From positions 21,933-85,932 of the forward strand of contig CALGLV010000014.1 of NCBI GenBank assembly GCA_937958985.1: DNA of 64,000 nucleotides, given 5' to 3'. Position numbers and translations under genes: made by a program. The notes below the pieces were generated by a model. The model ran no database searches. It worked only from the letters and a program-made list of their open reading frames with translations, and was not told the DNA's origin. How positions within the stretch are numbered: position 1 is the first letter of the stretch; every line of letters starts with the position of its first letter. Positions 18,962-28,937 of the stretch are shown in pieces. The DNA comes from an uncultured Aquimarina sp. GTDB taxonomy: Bacteria; Bacteroidota; Bacteroidia; Flavobacteriales; Flavobacteriaceae.

Positions 18962-20410
18962 TTAATGATGATCGTCGTGGCTTTCACCTAACAATTCTAC
19001 AATTCCCTCTGCTCTTTCGTAAGTTGGTTTCCCAGCTTCTCTAAGCTTCTTATACTTTTCTCCAGAAGATTTCAATATCGATTTCACTTCCGCCTGAGCA
19101 ATTACAGGGAACGTACGTGCATACAACAAAAACAATACGAAGAAGAAACCAATAGTACCTATAAAGATACCTATATCCACAAATGTTGGTGAGAACATAG
19201 TCCATGATGATGGTAAGTAATCTCTATGCAATGATGTTACAATAATTACAAAACGCTCGAACCACATTCCTATGTTTACTACAATAGATATAGCAAATGA
19301 AAACAAAATACTTCTTCTTAATTTTGGTATCCACATAAATTGTGGTGAAAATACATTACAACTCATCATTGCCCAATATGCCCAAGCATAAGGTCCTGTT
19401 GCCCTGTTTAAGAATGCATATTGTTCATACTCTACACCTGAATACCATGCTACAAAAAGCTCGGTTATATAAGCTACACCAACTATAGAACCTGTAATCA
19501 TGATTACAATATTCATTAATTCGATGTGCTGTAGTGTAATGTAGTTTTCTAGATTTACCACTTTACGCATTATAATAAGTAATGTGTTTACCATTGCAAA
19601 TCCTGAGAAAATAGCCCCTGCAACAAAGTAAGGAGGGAAAATCGTAGTGTGCCAACCAGGAATAACGGATGTTGCAAAGTCAAAAGATACAATCGTGTGT
19701 ACAGAAAGTACTAATGGCGTTGCTAAACCTGCTAATACCAAAGATACTTCTTCGAAACGTTGCCAATCTTTTGCTCTACCCGACCAACCGAATGATAAAA
19801 TCCCATAAATCTTTTTAGAAAAAGGAGTTACTGCTCTATCTCGGATCATTGCAAAATCAGGAAGCAAACCAGTCCACCAGAAAACTAGCGACACCGATAA
19901 GTACGTTGATATTGCAAAAACATCCCAAAGTAGTGGTGAGTTAAAGTTTACCCACAGTGATCCAAATTGATTTGGTATTGGTAAAACCCAATAAGCCAAC
20001 CATGGACGCCCCATGTGAATAATAGGAAACAAACCTGCCTGCACTACCGAGAAAATAGTCATCGCTTCTGCAGAACGGTTAATTGCCATACGCCATTTCT
20101 GACGAAATAATAAAAGTACCGCTGAAATTAATGTACCTGCGTGACCAATACCAACCCACCAAACGAAGTTAGTAATATCCCAGGCCCAACCTACGGTTTT
20201 ATTTAATCCCCATGTACCGATTCCGGTAGTCACAGTGTAAGTTATACAACCCAACCCCCATGCAAATGCAATTAGAGCGATTGAAAAAACAATCCACCAT
20301 TGCTTATTTGCCTTTCCTTCAACAGGAGCAACAACGTCTAAAGTTACATCGTGGTAACTCTTATCGCCTGTCACAAGAGGTCTTCGTATAGGTGCTTCGT
20401 AATGAGACAT
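18962..20410 (-). CDS. actC: Alternative complex III subunit ActC (NrfD/PsrC-type quinol-oxidising membrane subunit)
   Basis: A 482-residue integral membrane protein of the NrfD family with about ten helices. It forms the menaquinol-binding site of ACIII and contacts the iron-sulfur subunit ActB. Conserved segments include WWVGIGHAGTLISAVLLL, QAGLFPIIHMGRPW and FVAWYSGVEYEQYAF. It lies directly between actB (32-base gap) and actD. Confidence 0.95.
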   Translation of the reverse strand: MSHYEAPIRRPLVTGDKSYHDVTLDVVAPVEGKANKQWWIVFSIALIAFAWGLGCITYTVTTGIGTWGLNKTVGWAWDITNFVWWVGIGHAGTLISAVLLLFRQKWRMAINRSAEAMTIFSVVQAGLFPIIHMGRPWLAYWVLPIPNQFGSLWVNFNSPLLWDVFAISTYLSVSLVFWWTGLLPDFAMIRDRAVTPFSKKIYGILSFGWSGRAKDWQRFEEVSLVLAGLATPLVLSVHTIVSFDFATSVIPGWHTTIFPPYFVAGAIFSGFAMVNTLLIIMRKVVNLENYITLQHIELMNIVIMITGSIVGVAYITELFVAWYSGVEYEQYAFLNRATGPYAWAYWAMMSCNVFSPQFMWIPKLRRSILFSFAISIVVNIGMWFERFVIIVTSLHRDYLPSSWTMFSPTFVDIGIFIGTIGFFFVLFLLYARTFPVIAQAEVKSILKSSGEKYKKLREAGKPTYERAEGIVELLGESHDDHH

Positions 20411-20442
20411 AATATACTATCTAGTTAATTCTATATTAATTA

Positions 20443-23400
20443 TTAAGCTTCTTTTGTATTTCTAACTTTCACTTGATATTGAACGTTAGGCTTTGTACCT
20501 ACGCTTTCTAGCAAATGATACATACGATCTCCTTCTAAAGATTTCGCAACGCTACTATCTTTATCATTGATATCTCCAAATTTAATCGCTCCCGTATTAC
20601 AAGCATTAGAACATGCAGTAGCAAATTCACCTGTATTCACTGGGCGTCCATCACGTTTTGCATCAAGAATTGTTTTTTGTGTCATTTGCATACACATAGA
20701 ACATTTCTCCATTACACCACGAGAACGTACTGTTACATCTGGATTAACAACCATACGACCTAAATCGTTGTTCATATGATAATCAAACTCATCGTTTCCA
20801 TTATATAAGAACCAGTTGAATCGACGCACTTTGTACGGACAGTTGTTTGCACAATAACGCGTACCAACACATCTGTTATACGCCATGTGGTTTTGACCTT
20901 GACGACCATGTGATGTTGCAGCCACAGGACATACCGTTTCACAAGGTGCATGATTACAATGTTGACACATTACTGGCTGAAATGCTACTTGAGGATTATC
21001 AGATGGCTGTTCCATTTCTCCAAATCCAGACAAACTATCACCTAAACCAGAAAAGTTATCTTTCTTTTCATTATCTCCCTCAAAAGTTTCTTCCGAAGAA
21101 TAATACCTATCAATACGTAACCAGTGCATATCGCGTGAACGACGTATCTCTGACTTACCTACAACAGGCACATTATTTTCTGCATGACAAGCTACAACAC
21201 AAGCCCCACAACCCGTACAAGCATTCAAGTCAATAGACAAATTGAAGTGATGCCCAACAGTACGATCAAATTCATCCCACAAATCAACTTCTGGAGAAGT
21301 GATTGGTGTTTCTTGATGATCTAAAGAGACCACTGGAACTGGGTTAAATTTTGATTTATCTTTAGTATTAAATATCTCTAAAGTAGTTTCTTTTATAATA
21401 TCACCACGCCCCATTAAAGTACGCTGCAACTGAACACATGCAAACTCATGCTCACCACTAGCCTTTTCAACCTTAACAGACTGTACAGAATTTTGATTCT
21501 TATACAATCCAAAAGCATTAATACCGACTTGCATCTCCTTATTAACACCCTGAGTACGACCGTAACCCAATGCCAAACCAACAGAACCTTTAGCTTGCCC
21601 AGGCTGAATAAGCACAGGCACATTTAAAGTAGCTCCTGCAACAGTAACATTAGCATAACTACCGTTTAAACCACCATTAGCAACATTGTGATTTTCTATA
21701 CCCAATTCCTCAGCATCAGCCTTAGACATGGTTAAGTAATTATCCCAAGAAGTACGCGTTAATGGATCTGGTAATTCTTGCAACCAAGGGTTATTAGCCT
21801 GCTGACCATCACCCATCGAAGTCTTGGTATACAATGTCAACTCTAAACCACTTGGCTTAGATATAGTCAATGACTGAGAAGTAAAATCACCTGCAGTATT
21901 TGAGCTATTATGAGAAACAAACACACCATCATGTAAAGCTTGATTAAAAGACTTCCCATTTAGTATGGATGTTGACCAATTCTCTTTTATATATTGATCG
22001 TAAGCTACATTAGCTCCTAACAATTGCAATAATGTATCTTGGAACTGACGTGTATCAAACAAAGGCCTAATAGTAGGCTGCGTTAAACCATAATTCCCTT
22101 TATTAATTTCAGTATCACCCCAAGCCTCAAGATAATGAGGTGTTGTTGCGACATATTTACAAAGTGATGCAGTTTCATTAGCTGTTGAAGCAAAAGAAAC
22201 AGTTACACCTACCTTTTTCAATCCTGAAACAAAAGCAGCAGTATTCGGCAACGAATAAACAGGATTCACACCAGCTATCATTATCGCTCCAACTTCACCT
22301 GCATTCATCTCCTTTATCAAAGAAGCCACCTGAGCAGCATCCCCTACAGAAGTAAGCTTCGGAGAAGCCGTATTTAAAACCTTGCTACCTAAAGCACTAT
22401 TAATAGCTAAAGCCATTATTTGAGCTGCTTTATCCTGAATACCCGTAATTAAAACACCGGCACTACCAGAAGCAACCAATTCTTTTGCAATACCGGAAGC
22501 AACCTTAGAACTAGCTGAAGAAATATTTACAGAAGTTTTAGTAACAAACCCATAAATACCTAGCAGAATTTCTTTCTGAACCGAAGGAGTAACAGGTATA
22601 CGCTGATCAGCATTCGCTCCAGACAAAGTCATATTAGACTCCACCTGAATGTGACGAGACATTTTTCCATCAACAGGAACACGACCTTTAGCATAGCCCG
22701 ATTCATAACCACCACCTTGCCAGTCACCAATAAAATCAGCACCTATAGCAACAATAATAGAAGCCTTAGAAAAATCATAATTTCCTAACCCTCTAACTCC
22801 ATAAACTTCTTGATAAGCCGCTACCGCTTCTGAGTTAGAAACAGTATCATACACCACATGTGAAGCATTCGGGTTTTTAGCAAGAAATTCTTTAATTAAT
22901 TTATCCGTAGAAGGACTCGCAAAAGTTTGCGTTAACAAAACAGTTTTACCAGAAACCTTAGACAAATTAGTCGATAATTCTCTATCAAAAGTCAACCAAT
23001 TCGAAACCTTACCATCAATCTGAGGTGCTTTCAAACGATTTGAATCATACATAGAAAGCACAGACGCATGTACGCGTGCATTAGCATCTCCACTAACACC
23101 CGCTAAACGGTTACTTTCTATTTTTATAGGCCTACCTTCTCTTGTCTTAACCAATACATTTGCAAAATCAAAACCATCTGCAATTGTAGTAGCATAATAA
23201 TTCGCCACACCAGGAACAATTTGCTCCGGCTGAACCACATAAGGGATTGACTTAACCACAGGTCCTTCACAAGCCGCAAGCGTTGCTGCTGCTGTACTAA
23301 AACCAACGTACTTTAAGAAATCTCTACGTGTTGTAGAAGAATCATCAAGCGCTTCTTTATCTTCTAAAAAACCTTCCACAGGAAGTGCTTCAGAAAACTC

Positions 23401-23478
23401 GTTTTGTTTAAGCGCCTCAACCATAGAGCTATCTTTAAGCTCCTCAACACTTGACCAGTATTTCTTGTTTGATGACAT
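20443..23478 (-). CDS. actB: Alternative complex III subunit ActB (molybdopterin-oxidoreductase-like plus iron-sulfur domain)
   Basis: A 1011-residue fusion. A twin-arginine-like motif lies at 51-56 (RRDFLK, followed by a hydrophobic stretch), unusually about 50 residues inside the protein, the 'TAT-variant' form typical of ActB. Residues about 60-700 resemble a molybdopterin oxidoreductase catalytic chain that in ACIII carries no molybdenum cofactor. The C-terminal ferredoxin part (about 750-960) has cysteine clusters CTGCGACVVAC, CQHCNHAPCETVCP, CVGTRYCANNCP and CSMC ... CSNAC for several iron-sulfur clusters. It takes electrons from quinol and passes them to the haems of ActA. Confidence 0.95.
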   Translation of the reverse strand: MSSNKKYWSSVEELKDSSMVEALKQNEFSEALPVEGFLEDKEALDDSSTTRRDFLKYVGFSTAAATLAACEGPVVKSIPYVVQPEQIVPGVANYYATTIADGFDFANVLVKTREGRPIKIESNRLAGVSGDANARVHASVLSMYDSNRLKAPQIDGKVSNWLTFDRELSTNLSKVSGKTVLLTQTFASPSTDKLIKEFLAKNPNASHVVYDTVSNSEAVAAYQEVYGVRGLGNYDFSKASIIVAIGADFIGDWQGGGYESGYAKGRVPVDGKMSRHIQVESNMTLSGANADQRIPVTPSVQKEILLGIYGFVTKTSVNISSASSKVASGIAKELVASGSAGVLITGIQDKAAQIMALAINSALGSKVLNTASPKLTSVGDAAQVASLIKEMNAGEVGAIMIAGVNPVYSLPNTAAFVSGLKKVGVTVSFASTANETASLCKYVATTPHYLEAWGDTEINKGNYGLTQPTIRPLFDTRQFQDTLLQLLGANVAYDQYIKENWSTSILNGKSFNQALHDGVFVSHNSSNTAGDFTSQSLTISKPSGLELTLYTKTSMGDGQQANNPWLQELPDPLTRTSWDNYLTMSKADAEELGIENHNVANGGLNGSYANVTVAGATLNVPVLIQPGQAKGSVGLALGYGRTQGVNKEMQVGINAFGLYKNQNSVQSVKVEKASGEHEFACVQLQRTLMGRGDIIKETTLEIFNTKDKSKFNPVPVVSLDHQETPITSPEVDLWDEFDRTVGHHFNLSIDLNACTGCGACVVACHAENNVPVVGKSEIRRSRDMHWLRIDRYYSSEETFEGDNEKKDNFSGLGDSLSGFGEMEQPSDNPQVAFQPVMCQHCNHAPCETVCPVAATSHGRQGQNHMAYNRCVGTRYCANNCPYKVRRFNWFLYNGNDEFDYHMNNDLGRMVVNPDVTVRSRGVMEKCSMCMQMTQKTILDAKRDGRPVNTGEFATACSNACNTGAIKFGDINDKDSSVAKSLEGDRMYHLLESVGTKPNVQYQVKVRNTKEA

Positions 23479-23551
23479 ATATTTAATTATTTACTTCTTA
23501 TTCTATTATTAAAAGTGAACCGTCTCCACGATAAAAAAGACTAGATTCTTA

Positions 23552-24841
23552 CTAGTAATGACATTTACCACATTCCAAACCTCCCATTTGAGCCGCTGTC
23601 AATTTATTAACACCATACTTCTTAGAAAGCTGTTCGTGAATTTTATCATAATACTCATTACCCTCAACCTTCACATTAGTTTCTCTATGACAATTAATAC
23701 ACCAACCCATAGTTAATGGCGAATATTGATACATAACTTCCATTTCCTCAACAGGACCATGACATTTCTGACAAGCAACACCCGCCACCATTACGTGCTG
23801 TGAGTGATTAAAATAAGCGAAGTCAGGCAAATTATGAATTCGAACCCATTTAACAGGCTCGGTTTCCCCTGAATACGACTGCGTATCCGGATTCCAACCT
23901 GTAGCCTTATATAACTTTTTAATTTCTTTATTATAATCAACACCATACTCATTCAACCCTTCCGACTGCGTAGTTTCAGCTACCTCAGAAATAGATTTAT
24001 GACAATTCATACAAACATTAAGAGATGGTATACCTGAGTGCTTAGAAACACGAGCAGAAGAGTGACAATACTTACACTCTATCTTATTAGTACCCGCATG
24101 TATTCTGTGCGAATAATGAATTGGCTGCACTGGCTCATAGCCCTGATCAACACCTACCTGCATTAAATAACCATAAGCAAAATAAGCACTCATCAACAAT
24201 AAAAACACTGCAGAAACCAATATTAAAAATTGATTTTCAACAAAAGCTTTCCACAAAGGCCTACGCTTTTCAGACACAGGCAATTCAACATTGTTTTGAG
24301 CTGCAAAACTCCTTAATGTTTTATTTACCAAAAACAACACAGACACTAAAACAACCAACACCAAAGCCAATAGACCTAGCACTAAATTATTTTCAATACC
24401 AGACGAAGAATCAGATCCACTACCCGAAACAGCAGGACCCCCAGCAACAACTGGTTTTTCCGCCTTAGGCTCCATTACATATGCCAATATATCATCTATA
24501 TCAGCATTTGACAATTGAGGAAAAGCATTCATTGCTGTTTTATTGTACTCTTCATAAATAGCAACTGCCTCAGCATCGCCTGACGCTATTAACGCTGCGC
24601 TATTTTTTACCCACTTATACAACCATTCCGTACTATGACGATCGGTTACCCCGTATAAAGCAGGGCCCGTAGCCTTTTTGTAACGTTTATGACAAGCCGC
24701 ACATAATGAATTAAACAATTCTTTCCCTTTTCCAGGATCTGCTTGAGCTTGTACAGCTGTAATTGCTGAAGAAAACGTAAGAAGAAATGCAATAGCTAGG
24801 AATAGTCTTGAAATTGAATTTCGGTGTGTTACCTTTTTCAT
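23552..24841 (-). CDS. actA: Alternative complex III subunit ActA (multihaem cytochrome c)
   Basis: A 429-residue protein and the first gene of the respiratory operon. It has a signal peptide to about residue 33, then a class I-type cytochrome domain with CAACH (Cys47, Cys50, His51). A Gly/Ser linker and two membrane helices (about 155-175 and 205-230) follow, then a pentahaem domain with CKYCH, CMNCH, CQKCH, CINCH and the near-terminal CGKCH. Six haem-attachment motifs are visible. The N-terminal monohaem module is a fusion relative to the shorter pentahaem ActA forms. It transfers electrons from ActB toward ActE and the oxidase. Confidence 0.95.
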   Translation of the reverse strand: MKKVTHRNSISRLFLAIAFLLTFSSAITAVQAQADPGKGKELFNSLCAACHKRYKKATGPALYGVTDRHSTEWLYKWVKNSAALIASGDAEAVAIYEEYNKTAMNAFPQLSNADIDDILAYVMEPKAEKPVVAGGPAVSGSGSDSSSGIENNLVLGLLALVLVVLVSVLFLVNKTLRSFAAQNNVELPVSEKRRPLWKAFVENQFLILVSAVFLLLMSAYFAYGYLMQVGVDQGYEPVQPIHYSHRIHAGTNKIECKYCHSSARVSKHSGIPSLNVCMNCHKSISEVAETTQSEGLNEYGVDYNKEIKKLYKATGWNPDTQSYSGETEPVKWVRIHNLPDFAYFNHSQHVMVAGVACQKCHGPVEEMEVMYQYSPLTMGWCINCHRETNVKVEGNEYYDKIHEQLSKKYGVNKLTAAQMGGLECGKCHY

Positions 24842-24923
24842 AAATATCTATAGAGTTATCATCTAATTTTGGCATAGATTATGCTCGCTTTTAAACGAGA
24901 ATTACGCCTTACTAATATCTCTG

Positions 24924-24931
24924 CAAAAGTA
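24924..24931 (-). promoter_or_regulatory. -7 element (TACTTTTG) of the actABCDEF-coxBA operon
   Basis: Exact TAnnTTTG match on the minus strand, 82 bases before the actA ATG, giving a leader of about 75-80 bases. It is the only promoter-like box I found upstream of the 11.6-kb operon. Confidence 0.55.
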
Positions 24932-25026
24932 GTGTATAAACTCGGTTTCTGAAATCCCTTATTATGGTTAAAACTAATTTATAAAAATTCTAAATAACCT
25001 ACTAAGTCGCTTCTTATAGTTTTACT

Positions 25027-25034
25027 TACTTTTG
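25027..25034 (+). promoter_or_regulatory. -7 element (TACTTTTG) of the SPOR protein gene
   Basis: Exact TAnnTTTG match 28 bases before the ATG at 25063, divergent from the respiratory operon promoter. Confidence 0.5.
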
Positions 25035-25062
25035 TATAAAATTTAATTGTCTTATAAACCTT

Positions 25063-25440
25063 ATGAAACATTTTTTACTAATCTGCTGCGCACTAATATA
25101 TTCATTAAGCTATGCACAAGAAGCAGATAATAGCCAAAAACAAGGCATCGTTTCAGTTGATGCACATCCTAACATTGACAAACTTGTAACTATTAAGTTT
25201 GCTGAAAATTATGACGATAACTATAAAATACAACTGTTTTACGGCAACTTAAACAAAGCCCACGAAATTCTTAGTAAATTCAACAGCAATTACCCAAAAT
25301 GGTCTGGAAAAATACTTTTTGAAACTCCTAATTATAAAGTTTGGGTAGGTGATTACAGAACTCGTTTAGAAGCTGACAGAGCCTTAATGGATATTAGAAA
25401 GAAATTCTCTTCTGCTTTTATATTTAAACCTAAAAAATAA
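25063..25440 (+). CDS. Secreted small SPOR-domain protein
   Basis: A 125-residue protein with signal peptide MKHFLLICCALIYSLSYAQ. Its C-terminal domain has the SPOR pattern: YKIQLFYGNLNKAHEIL, PNYKVWVGDYRTRLEADRAL and SSAFIFKPKK. SPOR domains bind glycan strands lacking stem peptides, so it probably associates with periplasmic peptidoglycan. There is no membrane anchor beyond the signal, so it is likely a soluble periplasmic protein. It is monocistronic and convergent with tamL. Confidence 0.78.
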   Translation: MKHFLLICCALIYSLSYAQEADNSQKQGIVSVDAHPNIDKLVTIKFAENYDDNYKIQLFYGNLNKAHEILSKFNSNYPKWSGKILFETPNYKVWVGDYRTRLEADRALMDIRKKFSSAFIFKPKK

Positions 25441-25463
25441 ATAGCTACTACATTTAGCAATTA

Positions 25464-28004
25464 TTAAAACGGATAATTGATACCTATATTAAACACCGCC
25501 TTATTGAATTTGGTATCAGTAAACCATCTTCTATTTTTTTCGAGTGCTGGATTATGAAGTTTAGCACCTACATCTAATCGAATTATAAAAAAAGAAAAAT
25601 CATACCTAAATCCTAAACCAGCTGCTACGGCTAATTCTTCTAAATCCTGAACCCCTGAAAAAGTTACATCTTCTTCATCTTCAAAACTATCGAATACATT
25701 CCAAATATTACCTACATCAGAAAATAGAGCCCCCTCAAAGTCTCCTATAATCTTAAAGCGGTATTCCGCATTAAAAGCCAATTTAAAATTAGCTTCATTA
25801 AACTCATTACGACCACTACTACTTCCTGGCCCTAAATCATAAGCTACCCAACCTCGATTGTCATTAGACCCTCCTCCAAAATAACTTTGAGAAAACGGAA
25901 TTGAATTTGAATTCCCATAAGGTATTGCTATTCCCCCAAAAGCACGCACTGCAATTACCTGATCATTACCTAAATTCCAATGCTTAACAAGCTCCGATTC
26001 TACTTTAGCGAATTGAGAAAACTCAACACCATACAATTCAAAATTACTATTTTCATTTTCTTGAACATTAGCAATCTTAGCTAAATTAGACAACAAAGCC
26101 CCTGAACTCTCAAATTTCATCCTAAAACGAGTAAAGCTTTCATCATAAAGATTTGCTCGAGTATCTTTAATAAAACTATATTCTGTACTTAAAATTAAAT
26201 TATCTTCAGTTAATCGATCCCGTCTTTCCGATAAATTTCTTAAAACAACCGCTTCTTGATTTGTTAAATTATCAAAACCATTAGACAAAGCCTGATTTAA
26301 AAACCCGTTAACTCCCTCATCAATAATTAAATTACCGTTTTCTGCAAACACATTATTTTCAGGTAATATACCTCTTGAAATATCATTTATTGTATTGTAA
26401 GCGTTTCTATAAATATTGAAATAATTACCGCTATTTAAATTTCTTACATATTGGAGATTAAACAACTTAAATTCATTTGAAAATGTTTGATTAGGTTTCC
26501 ATTTATACCCCCATCCCGAAGTAACCGTTTCCTTGTCTAAACCTATATTTTGTTGAGTACTTATACCTACATTAATTGTTGTTAATGGGGCATTCGATTT
26601 TTTAATAATCTTATCTGTATTTAAAGGAAATACTATGCGCGGGAAATTTAATTTAGCGTCTAGTCCAAATTCTACAATATTAAAAAAACCATCACCATTA
26701 TCCGCCACATCTTGTGAAGACCCTAAATTACCGCGAGCTGCTATTTCAAAAGTTTCCGCCCTTCTAAAAAAGTTTCGAACACTTAGCGACCCCTCTAAAC
26801 CAATACCAACATCTTGAATGGTAGAAGTACTGATATTGAAATTAGTTCCAAACACATATTTTTTTCTTTGCGTTAAATAAATAGAAGCTATCAAATCTTC
26901 ACCATCCTCCTCTTTTGCTAAAGAAATTGTTGGGTATTTAAACACTCCCAAATTACTAATTGCATTATACGTTTGAAGCCTATTTTTATCACTATAAATT
27001 GAATTTGGAGTTAAAAAAACAGCATTTGTAATAGCCTTGGGCTTATATTTTAATTTGTCATAACTATACAACTCAAATTCTTTATATAAAGTTGTGTCAC
27101 TTATTTTTTTGTGTGTGTTTTCAAAATTAGTATCTGTGTATATTTTCACTTTACTAATTTTTCTAACTTTAAATGTTTTTCTACCAAGCGAATCGTTTAG
27201 CGTTAATTTCGGATCATCAATAGTAAGTCTTAGCTTAATTTTATTAAAATTATTAATGGTGTCAGCATCAAATTTTACGTAATCGCGTTCAAAATAAAAC
27301 AAGCCATTATTTCTAAAATTATTGGTTATTCGATTACGTTCTTCATCTAGGCTTAATGTATTGTATTGCTCATTAAGCGCTACATTAGAATACTTCTTAT
27401 AAACATCATAAATAGAGTCCGCGTCCTTTGAGGCAATGTTAGTTTCTAAAGATTCTAACACATAGGGCTTTTGAGTATGTATGTAATAATACAATGATGC
27501 TTTTAAACTATCATTAGACACCAATGTACTTGTAGAACTCACATTAAACCACCCTCGATTCCAAAAATAACCCTCTAATCGTTTTTTAGATTTCTCCACT
27601 TTATTATTATCTATAATCGCTGGAGGTTCTCCTATTTTTTTGAGCCACTCGTTAAAGTTATATCTCCTGCCAACATATCTATTTACTTGTTTTTTTGACA
27701 AAAAACGACGTAGAAACTTCTTTTTATTAGGTTTTGAGTTTAATTGATGAATATATAATGAATCCGCTTTATCTGTGGCCCAATTATAAAGCCCCAATTT
27801 TAAAGGAATCCCTAATACCTTTTTATTAGGACGTTGTAAAAGGTAATTGTATAATTTTTTATTTGAAGTTTCCTCTCCATTTACATAAATTTTATTTTCC
27901 GTAAGCAGGTACTGTTTTTCCTTTACTTTCTTTATCGAATTACAATTCGATAATAGAAAACACACTATGGTAATTAATGTTATTTTTGCGGAGAAGAGAT
28001 TCAA
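25464..28004 (-). CDS. tamL: Omp85/TamA-type outer-membrane assembly lipoprotein TamL
   Basis: An 846-residue Omp85-superfamily protein. It has a lipoprotein signal with Cys21 (CFLLSNCNS), the Bacteroidota TamL hallmark that separates it from TamA. POTRA-like repeats span roughly 25-360, followed by a C-terminal 16-strand beta-barrel with the Omp85 signature in FGGGSNDNRGW and a typical final strand KAVFNIGINYPF. It inserts outer-membrane proteins together with TamB, but no tamB gene lies nearby. The start codon is TTG at 28004: no ATG or GTG would leave a full signal peptide. It has a well-spaced promoter overlapping the divergent methyltransferase gene. Confidence 0.9.
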   Translation of the reverse strand: MNLFSAKITLITIVCFLLSNCNSIKKVKEKQYLLTENKIYVNGEETSNKKLYNYLLQRPNKKVLGIPLKLGLYNWATDKADSLYIHQLNSKPNKKKFLRRFLSKKQVNRYVGRRYNFNEWLKKIGEPPAIIDNNKVEKSKKRLEGYFWNRGWFNVSSTSTLVSNDSLKASLYYYIHTQKPYVLESLETNIASKDADSIYDVYKKYSNVALNEQYNTLSLDEERNRITNNFRNNGLFYFERDYVKFDADTINNFNKIKLRLTIDDPKLTLNDSLGRKTFKVRKISKVKIYTDTNFENTHKKISDTTLYKEFELYSYDKLKYKPKAITNAVFLTPNSIYSDKNRLQTYNAISNLGVFKYPTISLAKEEDGEDLIASIYLTQRKKYVFGTNFNISTSTIQDVGIGLEGSLSVRNFFRRAETFEIAARGNLGSSQDVADNGDGFFNIVEFGLDAKLNFPRIVFPLNTDKIIKKSNAPLTTINVGISTQQNIGLDKETVTSGWGYKWKPNQTFSNEFKLFNLQYVRNLNSGNYFNIYRNAYNTINDISRGILPENNVFAENGNLIIDEGVNGFLNQALSNGFDNLTNQEAVVLRNLSERRDRLTEDNLILSTEYSFIKDTRANLYDESFTRFRMKFESSGALLSNLAKIANVQENENSNFELYGVEFSQFAKVESELVKHWNLGNDQVIAVRAFGGIAIPYGNSNSIPFSQSYFGGGSNDNRGWVAYDLGPGSSSGRNEFNEANFKLAFNAEYRFKIIGDFEGALFSDVGNIWNVFDSFEDEEDVTFSGVQDLEELAVAAGLGFRYDFSFFIIRLDVGAKLHNPALEKNRRWFTDTKFNKAVFNIGINYPF

Positions 28005-28031
28005 TTAAATAATATTGTTTCTTGTATTAAC

Positions 28032-28060
28032 CAAAGGTAAACTATTTGTATGGTTACAAA
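28032..28060 (-). promoter_or_regulatory. tamL promoter (TTTG, 17 bp, TACCTTTG)
   Basis: On the minus strand, TTTG (28057-28060) and TACCTTTG (28032-28039) are separated by 17 bases, matching the Bacteroidota -33/-7 layout. The -33 part lies inside the divergent methyltransferase coding sequence. Confidence 0.65.
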
Positions 28061-28793
28061 AAACCAAAAAAAACTGATTCGTAGTCTAAAGCAGAAAAAG
28101 AATAGAAAAACCTATAATTATTTCGTTGCCGAAGGCGTTAAAGTAATTAACGAGTTTATTGATGCTTCATTACAATTAAAACATTTGTTTGTTTTACAAG
28201 AACATCTTGAATTATTTAAAAAAGCCGATAACTCCGTAATCGAAGTAATCTCAAACAACGACCTTTCTCAATTATCATTTTTAACCACTCCTCAAAAAGC
28301 AATTGCTGTTTTCAAAATACCTAATAGCCTGCCACTACAAAACATTAACAGTGGTATTCAATTGGTTTTAGATGGTGTTAGCGACCCTGGAAATTTAGGA
28401 ACCATTATTAGACTTTGCGATTGGTATGGAATAAAAAACTTGATTTGCTCAGAAAACACCGTAGACTGTTTCAATCCTAAAGTCGTTCAAGCAACGATGG
28501 GGTCTTTAACAAGAGTAAACATCAATTATGTTAATTTGACACCCTATTTAAAAGAAACCAAACTACCCGTTTTAGGCACTTTTATGGAGGGAGAAAATGT
28601 ATACAAAACAACACTTCCCAACAAGGGTATTTTAGTGATGGGTAACGAAGCAAATGGAATCTCTTCTGAAATTGAATTATTAGTATCCAAAAAAATAAGT
28701 ATTCCTCGTTTTGGCGATTTGCAAAAGACGGAAAGTCTTAACGTAGCCACAGCTACCGCTATTTTGTTAAGTGAATTTAAAAGGAATGATTAA
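28050..28793 (+). CDS. TrmH/SpoU-family RNA 2'-O-methyltransferase
   Basis: A 247-residue SPOUT-class methyltransferase for ribose 2'-O-methylation of tRNA or rRNA. It has an N-terminal L30e-like substrate-binding domain (KSLKQKKNRKTYNYFVAEG type) and the knotted C-terminal domain with LDGVSDPGNLGTIIR, VVQATMGSLTRV, LVMGNEANGIS and IPRFGDLQKTESLNVATATAI. These are SpoU motifs 1 to 3. The substrate nucleotide is unknown. It is divergent from tamL, a conserved neighbourhood in flavobacteria. Confidence 0.92.
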   Translation: MVTKNQKKLIRSLKQKKNRKTYNYFVAEGVKVINEFIDASLQLKHLFVLQEHLELFKKADNSVIEVISNNDLSQLSFLTTPQKAIAVFKIPNSLPLQNINSGIQLVLDGVSDPGNLGTIIRLCDWYGIKNLICSENTVDCFNPKVVQATMGSLTRVNINYVNLTPYLKETKLPVLGTFMEGENVYKTTLPNKGILVMGNEANGISSEIELLVSKKISIPRFGDLQKTESLNVATATAILLSEFKRND

Positions 28794-28906
28794 TTAAGGA
28801 CGTAAGTATCTCTAAAAAATTAAAATAAAACACTGAAAACCAATATTATACTTAAACTGATATTTACATAGCTCGAAATAATAAACTGTAAACGCGAAAC
28901 TTGCCG

Positions 28907-28914
28907 TATATTTG
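28907..28914 (+). promoter_or_regulatory. -7 element (TATATTTG) of purB
   Basis: Exact TAnnTTTG match 23 bases before the purB ATG at 28938. Confidence 0.55.
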
Positions 28915-28937
28915 CACCTTAATTAAAATCTAAGTTT

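Noticed and set aside
20847..21236. 129-codon plus-strand ORF within actB
   Set aside because: It lies wholly opposite the iron-sulfur cysteine region of actB, and its residues mirror codon bias there.
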